Part shown: piece after piece, positions 34,940 to 43,296 of the stretch
Numbering within the stretch: the first letter of the stretch is position 1
Layout: every line of letters begins with the position of its first letter
Source of the DNA: JBDTCO01 sp039923495
Lineage (GTDB): Bacteria; Myxococcota_A; Polyangia; Palsa-1104
Assembly: GCA_039923495.1 (NCBI GenBank)
Contig: JBDTCO010000112.1
Span: 1 to 64,000, forward strand
Reading direction: 5' to 3'
Length of the DNA: 64,000 bases
Made by a program: the position numbers and the translations under genes
The notes under the pieces: generated by a model
The model's database searches: none
What the model saw: only the letters and a program-made list of their open reading frames with translations
Told to the model about the DNA's origin: nothing

Positions 34940-36142
34940 TCAGCCGAGCGCTTGCAGTGCTTCGGTCATGCGCTTCACGCCCTCCTCGATGCGATCCATC
35001 GACGTGGCGTACGACAGGCGCACGAAGCCCGGCGCGTAGAAGCCCGAGCCCGGAACGACGGCGGTGCGTGCCTTGTCGAGGAGGTAGTCGGCGAGCGCCA
35101 TGTCGTCCGCGATGCCGGGCTTGCCGATGTACGCGTTCAGGTCGGGGAAGCAGTAGAACGCGCCGCGCGGGGCCGTGAGCTTCACACCCGGGATCGCGGA
35201 GAGCAGCTCGACCATGCGCACGCGGCGCTTGTCGAACTCGAGGCGCATGGCCTCGATCGGGTCCCCACCGGACGCATTGCCCGGCCCCCTGAGCGCGACG
35301 ATGGCGGCGGCCTGAGCGATGGCGGCGGCGTTCGTCGTGGACTGGCTCTGCAGCGTCGACATGGCCTTCACGAGCTCGACGGGGCCCGCGCAGTAGCCGA
35401 TGCGCCAGCCGGTCATCGCGTACGTCTTCGAGACGCCGTCGATGATGATGACGCGCGGCGCGAGCTCCGGGCAGACGCGGAGGATCGACACCCACGTCAC
35501 GCCGTAGACGAGCTTGCGATAGATGTCGTCGGTGATGACCATGACGTGCGGGTTGCGTAGCAGCACCTGCGACAGCGAGCGCAGCGTGGCCTCGTCGTAG
35601 ACCGCGCCCGTCGGGTTGCACGGGGAGTTGAGGAGCACCGCGCGCGTCCTCGGCGTGATGAGGCGCTCGAGCTGCTCTGCGTCGATCTGGTATCGATCGA
35701 CGGGCGACGTCTCGAGCAGCACCGGCTTACCGCCCGCCATCGAGATGAGGTCGGTGTAGCTGACCCACGCGGGCGTCGGCACGATGACCTCGTCGCCGTC
35801 GTCGAGCATCGACATGAAGAGGTTGTAGAGCGAGTGCTTCGCACCTGCGGAGACGATGATCTGCTCGGCGGTGAACGGCACGCCGTGCGCCGCGGTGAGC
35901 TCGGCCGCGACCGTGGCGCGGAGCTCTGGCGTGCCCGGAACGGCTGTGTACTTGCCGAGCCCCTTGCCGTTCTTCAGCTGCTCGATGACGGCGTCGCGGA
36001 TGAACGCGGGGGTCTCGAAGTCGGGCTCGCCGACGCCGAAGGCCACGATATCGAGGCCCTCGCGGCGCAGCTTGTCCGCGCGCGCAGCAACGGCGAGCGT
36101 CAGCGACGGCTTCATGGCACGGATGCGTTCAGAGATCTTCAC
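34940..36142 (-). CDS. Aspartate aminotransferase-family enzyme (class I, AspB-like)
   Basis: 400 aa. The PLP lysine is Lys239 in Gly-Val-Ser-Lys-Thr-Tyr-Ala-Met-Thr-Gly-Trp-Arg. Asn-Ser-Pro-x-Asn-Pro-Thr-Gly (residues 172-179) and the C-terminal Phe-Val-Arg-Leu-Ser-Tyr match the class I-gamma subgroup common in bacteria outside enterics. It exchanges amino groups between aspartate (or related amino acids) and 2-oxoglutarate in the cytoplasm. Its start overlaps the coaD stop (ATGA), giving an rsmD-coaD-aminotransferase operon that may continue into the amine oxidase. Confidence 0.95.
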   Translation of the reverse strand: MKISERIRAMKPSLTLAVAARADKLRREGLDIVAFGVGEPDFETPAFIRDAVIEQLKNGKGLGKYTAVPGTPELRATVAAELTAAHGVPFTAEQIIVSAGAKHSLYNLFMSMLDDGDEVIVPTPAWVSYTDLISMAGGKPVLLETSPVDRYQIDAEQLERLITPRTRAVLLNSPCNPTGAVYDEATLRSLSQVLLRNPHVMVITDDIYRKLVYGVTWVSILRVCPELAPRVIIIDGVSKTYAMTGWRIGYCAGPVELVKAMSTLQSQSTTNAAAIAQAAAIVALRGPGNASGGDPIEAMRLEFDKRRVRMVELLSAIPGVKLTAPRGAFYCFPDLNAYIGKPGIADDMALADYLLDKARTAVVPGSGFYAPGFVRLSYATSMDRIEEGVKRMTEALQALG

Positions 36143-36627
36143 GGACGAGCTCCCATTCGAGTCTTCAGCGCCTCTTCGACGTGCGCGGGTACGAGGCCAT
36201 GGACGTCGCCGCCGAACTGGGCGACCTCCTTCACGAGCGAGGAGGAGACGTAGAAGTCCTTCTCGCTCGTCATCAAGAACACGGTGTCGATGTCGACGCC
36301 AAGCCGGCGGTTCATGTGTGCGAGCTGGAACTCGTACTCGAAGTCGGCGAGCGCGCGCAGGCCGCGGACGACGGTGCGCGAGCCTCGCTTCTTCACGTAG
36401 TCGACCAGCAGGCCTTCGAAAGCGTCGACCTCGATGCGCCCGTCACCCTGCACCGCGCGGATGATGTGATCCTTGCGCTCCTCGACGGTGAACAGCGGCG
36501 CCTTGCGCACATTATTGGCGATGGCGACGACGACGCGATCGAACAGCACGAGCGCACGCTGCAGGATGTCGACGTGCCCATTCGTGATCGGGTCGAACGA
36601 GCCCGGATAGATGGCAATGCGACTCAT
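36139..36627 (-). CDS. coaD: Phosphopantetheine adenylyltransferase
   Basis: 162 aa, normal length. Gly-Ser-Phe-Asp-Pro-Ile-Thr-Asn-Gly-His near residue 9 is the nucleotidyltransferase (T/H)xGH motif. Val-Val-Arg-Gly-Leu-Arg near residue 88 and the Ile-Ser/Val-Ser-Ser-Ser-Leu-type segment near 127 complete the family signature. It makes dephospho-CoA from ATP and phosphopantetheine. Overlaps with rsmD upstream and the aminotransferase downstream are both ATGA; the rsmD-coaD order is widely conserved. Confidence 0.97.
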   Translation of the reverse strand: MSRIAIYPGSFDPITNGHVDILQRALVLFDRVVVAIANNVRKAPLFTVEERKDHIIRAVQGDGRIEVDAFEGLLVDYVKKRGSRTVVRGLRALADFEYEFQLAHMNRRLGVDIDTVFLMTSEKDFYVSSSLVKEVAQFGGDVHGLVPAHVEEALKTRMGARP

Positions 36628-37232
36628 GGGGGACTACGCGTACCACGACGCGTCACGCGCACGAAAGAGACTACGGTCTGGCCGTACTCGCGTTGATCGA
36701 GGAGCTCGAGGCCATCCACGGGCTCGGTCACGACTCGCGGTGCGGGCTTCACGGCGTGCTCGAGGATGCAGAGCGCACCCTCGATGAGGAGGTCGCGAGC
36801 GAGGAGCTGGTCGAGCGTCTTGTCGAGCAGCGCGCCCGCGTCTGCGTACGGCGGATCCGCGAACAGGAGCGTGTAGCCAGGCTCCGCGCGCTCGAGGAAC
36901 GCGTCCACCCGCGAACGATGCACCTTCGCGCGCGCGCCGAGCCCGAGGCTCGCCAGGTTCTTCTCGATGCACTCGCACGCGGGCGCCGAGCCGTCCACGA
37001 AGTCGCAGCGGCTCGCGCCACGCGAGAGCGCCTCGAGGCCGAGGCCACCCGAGCCCGCGAACAGATCGAGCACCGGGCCCGCCAGCGGGTAGAGCTCGTC
37101 GGCTCCGGCGAGCTTCGCGTGCACCAGGCGGTTGAAGATCGCCTGACGGACCTTGTCCGAGGTCGGCCGAGTGGCGTCGCCCGCAGGCGCCACGAGCTGT
37201 CGTCCGGAGAGGGTGCCGCCGCTGATCCGCAC
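36624..37232 (-). CDS. rsmD: 16S rRNA (guanine966-N2)-methyltransferase
   Basis: 202 aa from a GTG. The N-terminal Arg-Ile-Ser-Gly-Gly-x-x-x-Gly-Arg segment, the SAM-binding Leu-Asp-Leu-Phe-Ala-Gly-Ser-Gly-Gly-Leu-Gly and the catalytic Asp-Pro-Pro-Tyr match RsmD. It methylates G966 of 16S rRNA. No in-frame ATG lies upstream, so the GTG at 37232 is taken. It is divergent from the ligase-like operon at 37311. Confidence 0.96.
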   Translation of the reverse strand: MRISGGTLSGRQLVAPAGDATRPTSDKVRQAIFNRLVHAKLAGADELYPLAGPVLDLFAGSGGLGLEALSRGASRCDFVDGSAPACECIEKNLASLGLGARAKVHRSRVDAFLERAEPGYTLLFADPPYADAGALLDKTLDQLLARDLLIEGALCILEHAVKPAPRVVTEPVDGLELLDQREYGQTVVSFVRVTRRGTRSPP

Positions 37233-37295
37233 GGACGCATTGTCGCAGGACCGCCCACGCACGCCTACAGCCTTACGAGCCGCATGCGTCGCTGA

Positions 37296-37301
37296 TAAGC
37301 T
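37296..37301 (+). promoter_or_regulatory. -10-like box TAAGCT for the ligase-SctL-SctN operon
   Basis: TAAGCT ends 9 bases before the TTG start at 37311; TTACGA lies 17 bases upstream of it as a weak -35. It lies in a 78-bp gap divergent from rsmD. Confidence 0.4.
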
Positions 37302-37310
37302 GAACCGGCG

Positions 37311-38879
37311 TTGTCCGGTAACCTCGCCACGTCCCTGCTCGATCGCGCTCTCCAGCGCGGGCTCGGCCCACGCGTCGCGCTGCGCGAGCCGAAGCGCGTG
37401 TGGTCGTTCGAGACGCTCGCGGACGAGTCCGGTCGTGCAGGCGCTGCGCTCGCATCGCTGGGCGTCAAGCAGGGCGAGACGGTGGCCCTCCTGCTGCACG
37501 ACTCGATGGAGCTGGCCGCGGCGATGCTCGGCGCGATCCACATCGGCGCGATCGCGGTCCCGGTGAGCATCCTCCTGCGACCCGTCGAGCTGCGCGATCT
37601 GCTCGTGGACTGCGGCGCGGTCGCCGTCGTGGCCAGCGCGGATCTCACCGCGACGGTCGACCTCGTCCGCACCGAGGTCCCGACGCTGCGTGACGTGCTC
37701 GCGGTCGGCGGCGCGCGCGCAGGCCAGCGCGACTACCACGCGCTCGTCCGCGCCACCGAGCACGTGCCTCGTCCCGCCGACGTCAGCGGGGACGCGCCAG
37801 CGTTCGTGCTGTACAGCGCGGGCGCGGGTCGCGGGCCGCGTGGCGTCGGACACGGCCGCGCGGCCGTGGAGAGTGCGTGCGACGCCTATGCGCGCGACGT
37901 GCTCGCGCTCAGCGAGGACGATCGCGTCTTCTCCACCGCCAAGCTCACGTCGGCATATGGTCTCGGGCTCGGCCTGCTCTTCCCGCTCGCGCGCGGCGCT
38001 GCGAGCTACCTGCTCCCCGCCAGGCCGCGCCCGCGCACGCTCTTCGACGTGATGGCCGCGTTCAGGCCGACGGTCTTCGCCGCGACGCCATCGCTGTACG
38101 CGCAGATGGTGCAGGACCACAGCGCGCTGTCGGGCGTGAAGCCACGCTGCTTCCAGACGGTTCGCCATGCGATCTCCGGCGCCGAGGGCCTTCCCGCGCG
38201 CCTCGGCGAGCGCGTGAAGGAGTCGTTCGGGGTCACGCCGCTTCACGGCTTCGGCGTGACGGAGGCGCTGCACTTCGTCCTCTCCAACCGCCCCGGACAA
38301 ACGCGCGCTGCGTCGGTGGGCACACCACTCCGCGGTGTCGAGGCCCGGCTCGTCGACGACGCGGGCCGCACCGTCGCTGCCGAGGAAATCGGCATGCTCG
38401 AGATCCGCGGGCCCACGGTCGCCGGACGCTACTACCGGCCGTCCGACGCGCACCCCGAGCGTACGCCGACCCTGAGCGAGGACGGCTGGCTGCGCCTCGG
38501 CGATCGCTTCCTAGTCGACAGCGATGGACACTACTTCCACTGCGGCCGCGCCGACGAGCTGTTCAAGGTCGGCGGTCGCTGGATCGCGCCGTCGGAGGTC
38601 GAGCAGACGCTGCTCGGCCACCCGGCGGTGTGGGAGTGCGCCGTCGTCGAGGGCGAGGACGATCACGGCCTACCGCAGCCGCACGCGTACGTGGTGACCA
38701 ACGTCGGACACACCCCGTCGAAGATGCTGTCGACAGCGCTCATGGAGTACGTGAAGGCCGAGATCGCGCCGTACAAATATCCACGCGCGATCGAGTTCGT
38801 CGATGTGCTTCCGAAGGGCGAGTCCGGTCAGGTGCAGCGCTGGCGACTGCGCCCCGCGCGTCGCGCCACAGGTCCGTGA
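37311..38879 (+). CDS. Acyl-CoA-ligase-like (ANL) protein with altered ATP motifs
   Basis: 522 aa from a TTG. It aligns along its whole length with benzoate-CoA ligase-type enzymes, including Gly-Phe-Gly-Val-Thr-Glu (motif A5) and Gly-Arg-Ala-Asp-Glu-Leu-Phe-Lys-Val-Gly-Gly (A8). Two ATP-related motifs are changed. The P-loop normally reading Ser-Ser-Gly-Ser-Thr-Gly-Arg-Pro-Lys-Gly is Ser-Ala-Gly-Ala-Gly-Arg-Gly-Pro-Arg-Gly, and the A10 lysine is Gln in Gly-Glu-Ser-Gly-Gln-Val-Gln-Arg. Adenylation may therefore be weak or absent. It heads an operon that runs through SctL- and SctN-like genes, joined to the next gene by GTGA. Confidence 0.88.
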   Translation: MSGNLATSLLDRALQRGLGPRVALREPKRVWSFETLADESGRAGAALASLGVKQGETVALLLHDSMELAAAMLGAIHIGAIAVPVSILLRPVELRDLLVDCGAVAVVASADLTATVDLVRTEVPTLRDVLAVGGARAGQRDYHALVRATEHVPRPADVSGDAPAFVLYSAGAGRGPRGVGHGRAAVESACDAYARDVLALSEDDRVFSTAKLTSAYGLGLGLLFPLARGAASYLLPARPRPRTLFDVMAAFRPTVFAATPSLYAQMVQDHSALSGVKPRCFQTVRHAISGAEGLPARLGERVKESFGVTPLHGFGVTEALHFVLSNRPGQTRAASVGTPLRGVEARLVDDAGRTVAAEEIGMLEIRGPTVAGRYYRPSDAHPERTPTLSEDGWLRLGDRFLVDSDGHYFHCGRADELFKVGGRWIAPSEVEQTLLGHPAVWECAVVEGEDDHGLPQPHAYVVTNVGHTPSKMLSTALMEYVKAEIAPYKYPRAIEFVDVLPKGESGQVQRWRLRPARRATGP

Positions 38880-39667
38880 GCGACGAGCTCACGCTCACCG
38901 AGCGAGGTCGCACGCTCGCCGCGCTGCGGCTGCTCGGTCCGATCGCCGCGGCGGCGCGCCTCCGCTCCCCCGTCGCCCGGCTGCACCTCGAGCGCCTGTG
39001 CGAGCCCGCGGAGCGCGCGCTCGAGGAAACGGCGTTGTCGTCGCTGGTGCCGGCGCACCTCGAGCGCATCGATGCGTCCTGGTACACGACGCCCCGGGCG
39101 AGCGCGTTGGAGCCCGCGACGCGCTACCTCGCGCGCGTGGCCTACGGCGCGCTCGTGTCGATGGACCCCGCGCCGCCCGCGCAAGGTCGGCCGGCGATCG
39201 TCGATCATCTGCTCGAGGGACCGGTCGAGCGCCTGCTGCACGCGCTCCTGCTCGTCGGTCGTCGTCGCGTCGCGATCGCGTTCACGGGAGCGCCCCGCAG
39301 CGCGCTGGCCCAGCTGCTCGCGCGCATCGGCGAGCCCGAGGCGTCGAAGCTCGCCGCCGAGGTCCGCGCGATCCCGCCTGGCGTGAGCGCGGAGGAGGTG
39401 AAGGGTGCGCAGCGCGCGCTGTTCCGCTCGGGCGCGACGCCGCACGACGACGAGCCGGGGGCGCTGTTCTTCCAGCGCGTCGGGACAGGCTGGATCGCGC
39501 CGCTCGCCGCCGGCGGCCTCCTGGGCAGCGGGGACCGCGCGCGACGCATCGCGCAGCGCTTGCCGCGTGCGCTCGGCGAGATCCTGCTGCGCGAGCGCGA
39601 GCAGCTGCTGCCCGAGGGCGAGCGATCCGCGCTGGCGCGCCTCTGCGCGACAATCCCGCTATCATGA
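38876..39667 (+). CDS. Unknown 263-aa helical protein upstream of the TPM/SctL/SctN genes
   Basis: No family recognised. It starts with a GTG in the ligase-like stop. It is soluble and helical, rich in Leu, Ala and Arg, with a hydrophobic stretch near residues 120-145 ending in Ala-Ile-Ala-Phe-Thr-Gly-Ala-Pro. A second part near 210-240 contains Gly-Trp-Ile-Ala-Pro-Leu-Ala-Ala-Gly-Gly-Leu-Leu. Its length and position would suit a sorting-platform protein such as SctK next to SctL and SctN, but I see no sequence signature to prove it. The TPM gene follows after 13 bp. Confidence 0.75.
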   Translation: MSDELTLTERGRTLAALRLLGPIAAAARLRSPVARLHLERLCEPAERALEETALSSLVPAHLERIDASWYTTPRASALEPATRYLARVAYGALVSMDPAPPAQGRPAIVDHLLEGPVERLLHALLLVGRRRVAIAFTGAPRSALAQLLARIGEPEASKLAAEVRAIPPGVSAEEVKGAQRALFRSGATPHDDEPGALFFQRVGTGWIAPLAAGGLLGSGDRARRIAQRLPRALGEILLREREQLLPEGERSALARLCATIPLS

Positions 39668-39680
39668 CGACACCCGCGTC

Positions 39681-40181
39681 ATGAGCTCCGCCTCCGAAGG
39701 TCGTCCCGCCGACAAGCAGAAGAGCACCACGCTCGATCGCCTCCTGCACCCGCGCGACCAGCACGACATCATCCTCGCGATCCGCACCGCAGAGCTCTAC
39801 ACCACGGGCGAGCTGAAGGTGCACGTCGAGGCTCGCTGTCGCGCGGCCGATCCATACAGCCGTGCCGTCGAGGTCTTCGATCAGCTCGGGCTGCACCGCA
39901 CGGAGCAGCGCAACGGCGTGCTCGTGTACGTCGCGATCCACGATCGCCGCTTCTGCATCGTGGGCGACAGCGGCATCGGAGCACCGCCGGGCCACGCGAT
40001 GTGGACAGAAGCGCAGCAGCGCCTCTCCGTCGCGTTCCGACGTGGCGCGTTCGGCGAGGGTATCGTCGGTGCCGTCAGCGCCATCGGCGAGAAGCTCGCG
40101 CGCCGCTTCCCCGCGCGCCCCGGCCCCGGCAAGGACGAGATCGACAACGAGATCTCCACCGCCGAGACGGGCGGCTCGTGA
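39681..40181 (+). CDS. TPM-domain protein, cytoplasmic
   Basis: 166 aa. The core (residues 25-145) follows the TPM (YgcG/TLP18.3) domain: Ala-Ile-Arg-Thr-Ala-Glu near the start, Asn-Gly-Val-Leu-Val-Tyr-Val-Ala, and Gly-Asp-Ser-Gly-Ile. Unlike most TPM proteins it has no signal peptide or membrane helix. TPM domains are linked to phosphatase activity or protein-complex maintenance. Its stop overlaps the SctL-like GTG start. Confidence 0.88.
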   Translation: MSSASEGRPADKQKSTTLDRLLHPRDQHDIILAIRTAELYTTGELKVHVEARCRAADPYSRAVEVFDQLGLHRTEQRNGVLVYVAIHDRRFCIVGDSGIGAPPGHAMWTEAQQRLSVAFRRGAFGEGIVGAVSAIGEKLARRFPARPGPGKDEIDNEISTAETGGS

Positions 40182-40789
40182 GCCAGGCTCGCCTGCTGCG
40201 CGGCGCTGCGGCGCAGAGCGCGCGCCTCGTGTCGGGTGCGCGCTTCGAGGCCCTCGCCGACGCCGCCACCATCCGCAGAGAGGCGCAGACCGAGGCCGAG
40301 ACCCTGCTCGCGAGCGCGCGCGCCGAGGCCGAGCGCCTGCGCAACGAGGCGCAGGCCGAAGGCAAGGAGCGCGGGCTCGCCGCCGTGACCGAGCTGCTCA
40401 TCGGTGCGCGGTCCACCGCCGCTCGCGCGCGACGCGAAGCCACCGTCGAGCTGCGCGAGCTGGCGGTGAAGATCGCCGCCAAGCTGCTCGGCCGCACGCT
40501 CACGCTCGATCCCGCTGCCGTCGTCGACCTCACCGCCCAGGCGCTGTCGCACGCAGGCGAGCCGAAGGCGCTGCGTATCCGCTGCCATCCCGACGACCTC
40601 GAGCTCCTCGAGAGTGGCCGTCCGCGGCTCCTCGAGCGCTGTCGCTCCGGCGGGGTGCTGCGCATCGAGGCCGACGCGCACGTGCCGCGCGGAGGCTGCG
40701 TACTCGACAGCGAGCTCGGCCAGGTCGACGCGCGCCTGTCGGTGCAGCTCGATGCCATCGAGCGCGCGCTCCGCGGAGACACCAAGTGA
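40178..40789 (+). CDS. SctL/FliH-family stator protein
   Basis: 203 aa, GTG start. Residues 35-75 form an Ala/Glu/Arg-rich coiled coil like the b-subunit-type arm of FliH and SctL. The C-terminal part (90-200) has the FliH/SctL layout: a conserved helix Ala-Val-Lys-Ile-Ala-Ala-Lys-Leu-Leu-Gly followed by Leu-Arg-Ile-Arg-Cys-His-Pro-Asp-Asp. These proteins hold the SctN/FliI ATPase at the base of the export machine. GTGA junctions join it to both neighbours. Confidence 0.88.
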   Translation: MSQARLLRGAAAQSARLVSGARFEALADAATIRREAQTEAETLLASARAEAERLRNEAQAEGKERGLAAVTELLIGARSTAARARREATVELRELAVKIAAKLLGRTLTLDPAAVVDLTAQALSHAGEPKALRIRCHPDDLELLESGRPRLLERCRSGGVLRIEADAHVPRGGCVLDSELGQVDARLSVQLDAIERALRGDTK

Positions 40790-42117
40790 GCGAGCTCTCG
40801 CTCGACGAGGCGCTGCGGGTCCTCGATCGCACGCGCGGCGTCGAGGTGTCCGGGCGGGTCACGGAGCTCGTCGGCCTCGTGGTCCGCGCGACCGCGCCGG
40901 GCGCGCGCGTCGGCGAGCTCGTCATCATCGAGCGCGAGCGCGGCGCGCCGCTCCTCGCCGAGGTCGTCGGCTTCCAGGGGGAGGAGGTGACGCTCCTCCC
41001 GCTCGGTCACGCCGACGGCATCGGCCCCGACTCCGTGGTACGCCCCACGGGTCGACCGTTCTCCATCCGCTGCGGCCCCTCGCTGCTCGGCCGCGTCATC
41101 GACGGCCTCGGCGAGCCCATCGACGACAAGGGCCCGCTCGGCGACGACCTCGTGTGGTGGCCCGTCGAGCGTCCCGCGCCCGATCCGCTCTCGCGCCGGC
41201 GCATCACGCTGCCGCTCACCACCGGCATCCGCGCCATCGACAGCATGCTCACGCTCGGCGAGGGGCAGCGCCTCGGCCTGTTCGCGCCGTCGGGCGTCGG
41301 CAAGTCCACGCTGCTCGGACAGATCGCGCGCTTCGCGGACGCCGACGTCATCGTCATCGGCCTCGTCGGCGAGCGCGGTCGCGAGGTGCGCGACTTCCTC
41401 GAGACGCAGCTCGACGACGACAGCCGCCGTCGCTCCGTCTGCGTGTGCGCCACCTCGGATGCACCGCCGCTCCTGCGCCTCAAGTCCGCGCTCGGGGCCA
41501 CCGCCGTCGCCGAGTATTTCCGCGATCGCGGGCAGCGCGTCCTGCTGCTCATGGACTCGCTCACGCGCGTCGCCCGGGCGCAGCGCGAGGTCGGCCTCGC
41601 CGCCGGTGAGCCGCCTGCGAGGCAGGGCTATCCCCCGTCGGTGTTCGCGATGTTGCCGCGGCTCCTCGAGCGCTCCGGACAGGCCGCGACCGGCTCCATC
41701 ACGGCGATCTACACCGTGCTCACCAACAACGACGACCTCGACGATCCGATCTCGGAAGAGGTGCGCGCGATCCTCGACGGCCACGTCGTGCTCTCGCGCG
41801 AGCTCGCAGCACGTGCGCAGTGGCCGGCGATCGACGTCGTGCGCAGCCTCTCACGCGTGATGGACGATCTCATCGATCCACCGCACCGCGCGGCCGCGTC
41901 GAAGCTCAGACAGATCCTCGCCACCTACGAGCGGCAGCGCGACCTCATCCTGCTCGGTGCCTACCGGCGCGGCGTCGACCCAGCCACCGACGAGGCGCTG
42001 GACCGCGTCGGCTCGGTGGAGGCGTTCTTGCGCCAGTCGCGAGACGAGCGCGCAGAGCGCATCGACACCAGACAGCGGCTCGACGCGCTCTTCGGCAGGC
42101 CTACCAGGAGCACCTAG
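40786..42117 (+). CDS. SctN/FliI-family type III export ATPase
   Basis: 443 aa from a GTG; normal length. Walker A Ala-Pro-Ser-Gly-Val-Gly-Lys-Ser is at 167-174, the Glu in Gly-Glu-Arg-Gly-Arg-Glu-Val-Arg-Asp-Phe near 196, and Walker B Leu-Leu-Leu-Met-Asp-Ser near 255. The pattern places it with SctN/FliI rather than F1-beta. It should power unfolding and export of substrates in a type III-like apparatus. No export-gate (SctRSTUV), ring or filament genes occur in the window. The operon ends in a strong inverted repeat. Confidence 0.93.
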   Translation: MSELSLDEALRVLDRTRGVEVSGRVTELVGLVVRATAPGARVGELVIIERERGAPLLAEVVGFQGEEVTLLPLGHADGIGPDSVVRPTGRPFSIRCGPSLLGRVIDGLGEPIDDKGPLGDDLVWWPVERPAPDPLSRRRITLPLTTGIRAIDSMLTLGEGQRLGLFAPSGVGKSTLLGQIARFADADVIVIGLVGERGREVRDFLETQLDDDSRRRSVCVCATSDAPPLLRLKSALGATAVAEYFRDRGQRVLLLMDSLTRVARAQREVGLAAGEPPARQGYPPSVFAMLPRLLERSGQAATGSITAIYTVLTNNDDLDDPISEEVRAILDGHVVLSRELAARAQWPAIDVVRSLSRVMDDLIDPPHRAAASKLRQILATYERQRDLILLGAYRRGVDPATDEALDRVGSVEAFLRQSRDERAERIDTRQRLDALFGRPTRST

Positions 42118-42120
42118 AAC

Positions 42121-42151
42121 CGGCTACGGGCGCTGTTCATGCCCGTAGCCG
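42121..42151. terminator. Bidirectional hairpin between convergent genes
   Basis: A perfect 11-bp inverted repeat (CGGCTACGGGC and its complement) with a 9-base loop sits between the sctN-like stop and the stop of the Gly/Pro/Arg-rich gene. No T-run follows, so it may act as a hairpin barrier or a Rho-assisted terminator for both genes. Confidence 0.65.
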
Positions 42152-42159
42152 TGGTGCAG

Positions 42160-43284
42160 CTACTTGGACTCGCCCTCGGGTGCCGTCGGGGCCGTGTCGG
42201 CCGCGGGTGCAGCGGCGGGAGCTGCCGTCGGAGCGACACCGTGACGGTGAACGACCTCGGGCGTGCGCGGCGCGCCACCGGGACCGCGACCACCACCACC
42301 CGGACCACGACCACCGGGACGATTCGCACCGCCGGGCGCGCCGGGCGGACGCGGGCCCGTCGGACGCGGGCCGCGCGGACGATCGTTCGGAGTGCCGGGC
42401 GGACGATCGCCAGGAGCACCCGCCGGACGCGGACCGCTCGGGCGCTGACCTCCAGGACCGCCGCCGCCACCGGGACGACCACCGGGACCACCGCCGCCAG
42501 GACCACCGCCGGGACGACCGGGACCGCGCGCACCCGGACGACCGCCGGGCTTGCCGCCACGACGCTGCTCACCGGCGGGAACCTCCGCGCGGCTCAGCGT
42601 CCAGCCCACACCGGAGCTGGGCATCGGGCCACGCGCCTCGGCCTCGTCGCGACGACCGCCGGGAGGACCGAACGAGAACCCACCGGCTCCCTTCGGACCG
42701 CCGCCGCCGCCGCCACCACCACCGAAGCCGCCCTTGCCACCGCGATCACCGGGGCGACCGCCCTTGCCACCGCGGTCACTCTTGACGTGTGTCTGGCTCA
42801 TCGTCTTCGGCATGTAGTCGATGACGAAGACGTGGCCGCCGATCTTCTTGCCGCCCTTGGGCTCGGTCTCGCCGGCAGCGAAGACGCGCACGAGACGGAC
42901 ATCGGCGGCCTTGTCACCGACGACGGTGAGGGCCTCGACGAGCCGCGCCAGGCGATCGCCCGAGACGTCCATCTCGGTGCCGAGCGCCTCGTCCTGTGCC
43001 GTGAGCGCGGGCGCAGCCTCGGCGGCTGGCGCAGCAGCAGCCTCACCGTCGGGAGCAGCCTCGCCCTCGGGCTCGGCCTCGCCCTCGGCGGCAATTGCAG
43101 CCTCGCCCTCGGGCTCGGCCTCGCCTTCGGCGGCCGGAGCGTCGGATGGGGCTGCGGCCGCTGCTTCGGGCTTTGCCTCGGCCGGGGCCTCCGTCGGTGC
43201 CACAGGCTTGCTGGGCGTCTGCTTGCCGCGAATCTGCGCGGCTCGCTGGATGATGAAACCTGAAAATTCGGTGATGGTCTTCAT
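42160..43284 (-). CDS. Low-complexity Gly/Pro/Arg-rich protein
   Basis: 374 aa, no signal peptide. Residues 1-20 form a short conserved-looking start (Ile-Thr-Glu-Phe-Ser-Gly-Phe). Residues 25-100 are Ala/Glu/Pro-rich and contain a near-perfect 14-residue repeat. Residues 100-165 form a possible folded domain with Val-Arg-Leu-Val-Arg-Val-Phe-Ala. From 170 on it is disordered Gly/Arg/Pro with Arg-Gly-Gly and Gly-Gly-x-Gly runs like RNA-binding RGG regions. Function unknown; an RNA-binding or phase-separating protein is possible. A promoter TTGTCG-N16-TATGCT lies 12 bases before the ATG. Confidence 0.8.
   Translation of the reverse strand: MKTITEFSGFIIQRAAQIRGKQTPSKPVAPTEAPAEAKPEAAAAAPSDAPAAEGEAEPEGEAAIAAEGEAEPEGEAAPDGEAAAAPAAEAAPALTAQDEALGTEMDVSGDRLARLVEALTVVGDKAADVRLVRVFAAGETEPKGGKKIGGHVFVIDYMPKTMSQTHVKSDRGGKGGRPGDRGGKGGFGGGGGGGGGPKGAGGFSFGPPGGRRDEAEARGPMPSSGVGWTLSRAEVPAGEQRRGGKPGGRPGARGPGRPGGGPGGGGPGGRPGGGGGPGGQRPSGPRPAGAPGDRPPGTPNDRPRGPRPTGPRPPGAPGGANRPGGRGPGGGGRGPGGAPRTPEVVHRHGVAPTAAPAAAPAADTAPTAPEGESK
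43055..43134 (-). repeat. 42-bp-period direct repeat in the Gly/Pro/Arg-rich gene
   Basis: Two 38-bp copies (43055-43092 and 43097-43134) differ at one base and are spaced 42 bp start to start. They encode two near-identical Ala/Glu/Pro/Gly units, so slippage here would add or remove 14 residues in frame. Confidence 0.85.
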
Positions 43285-43296
43285 GTCGGGGGGCAG

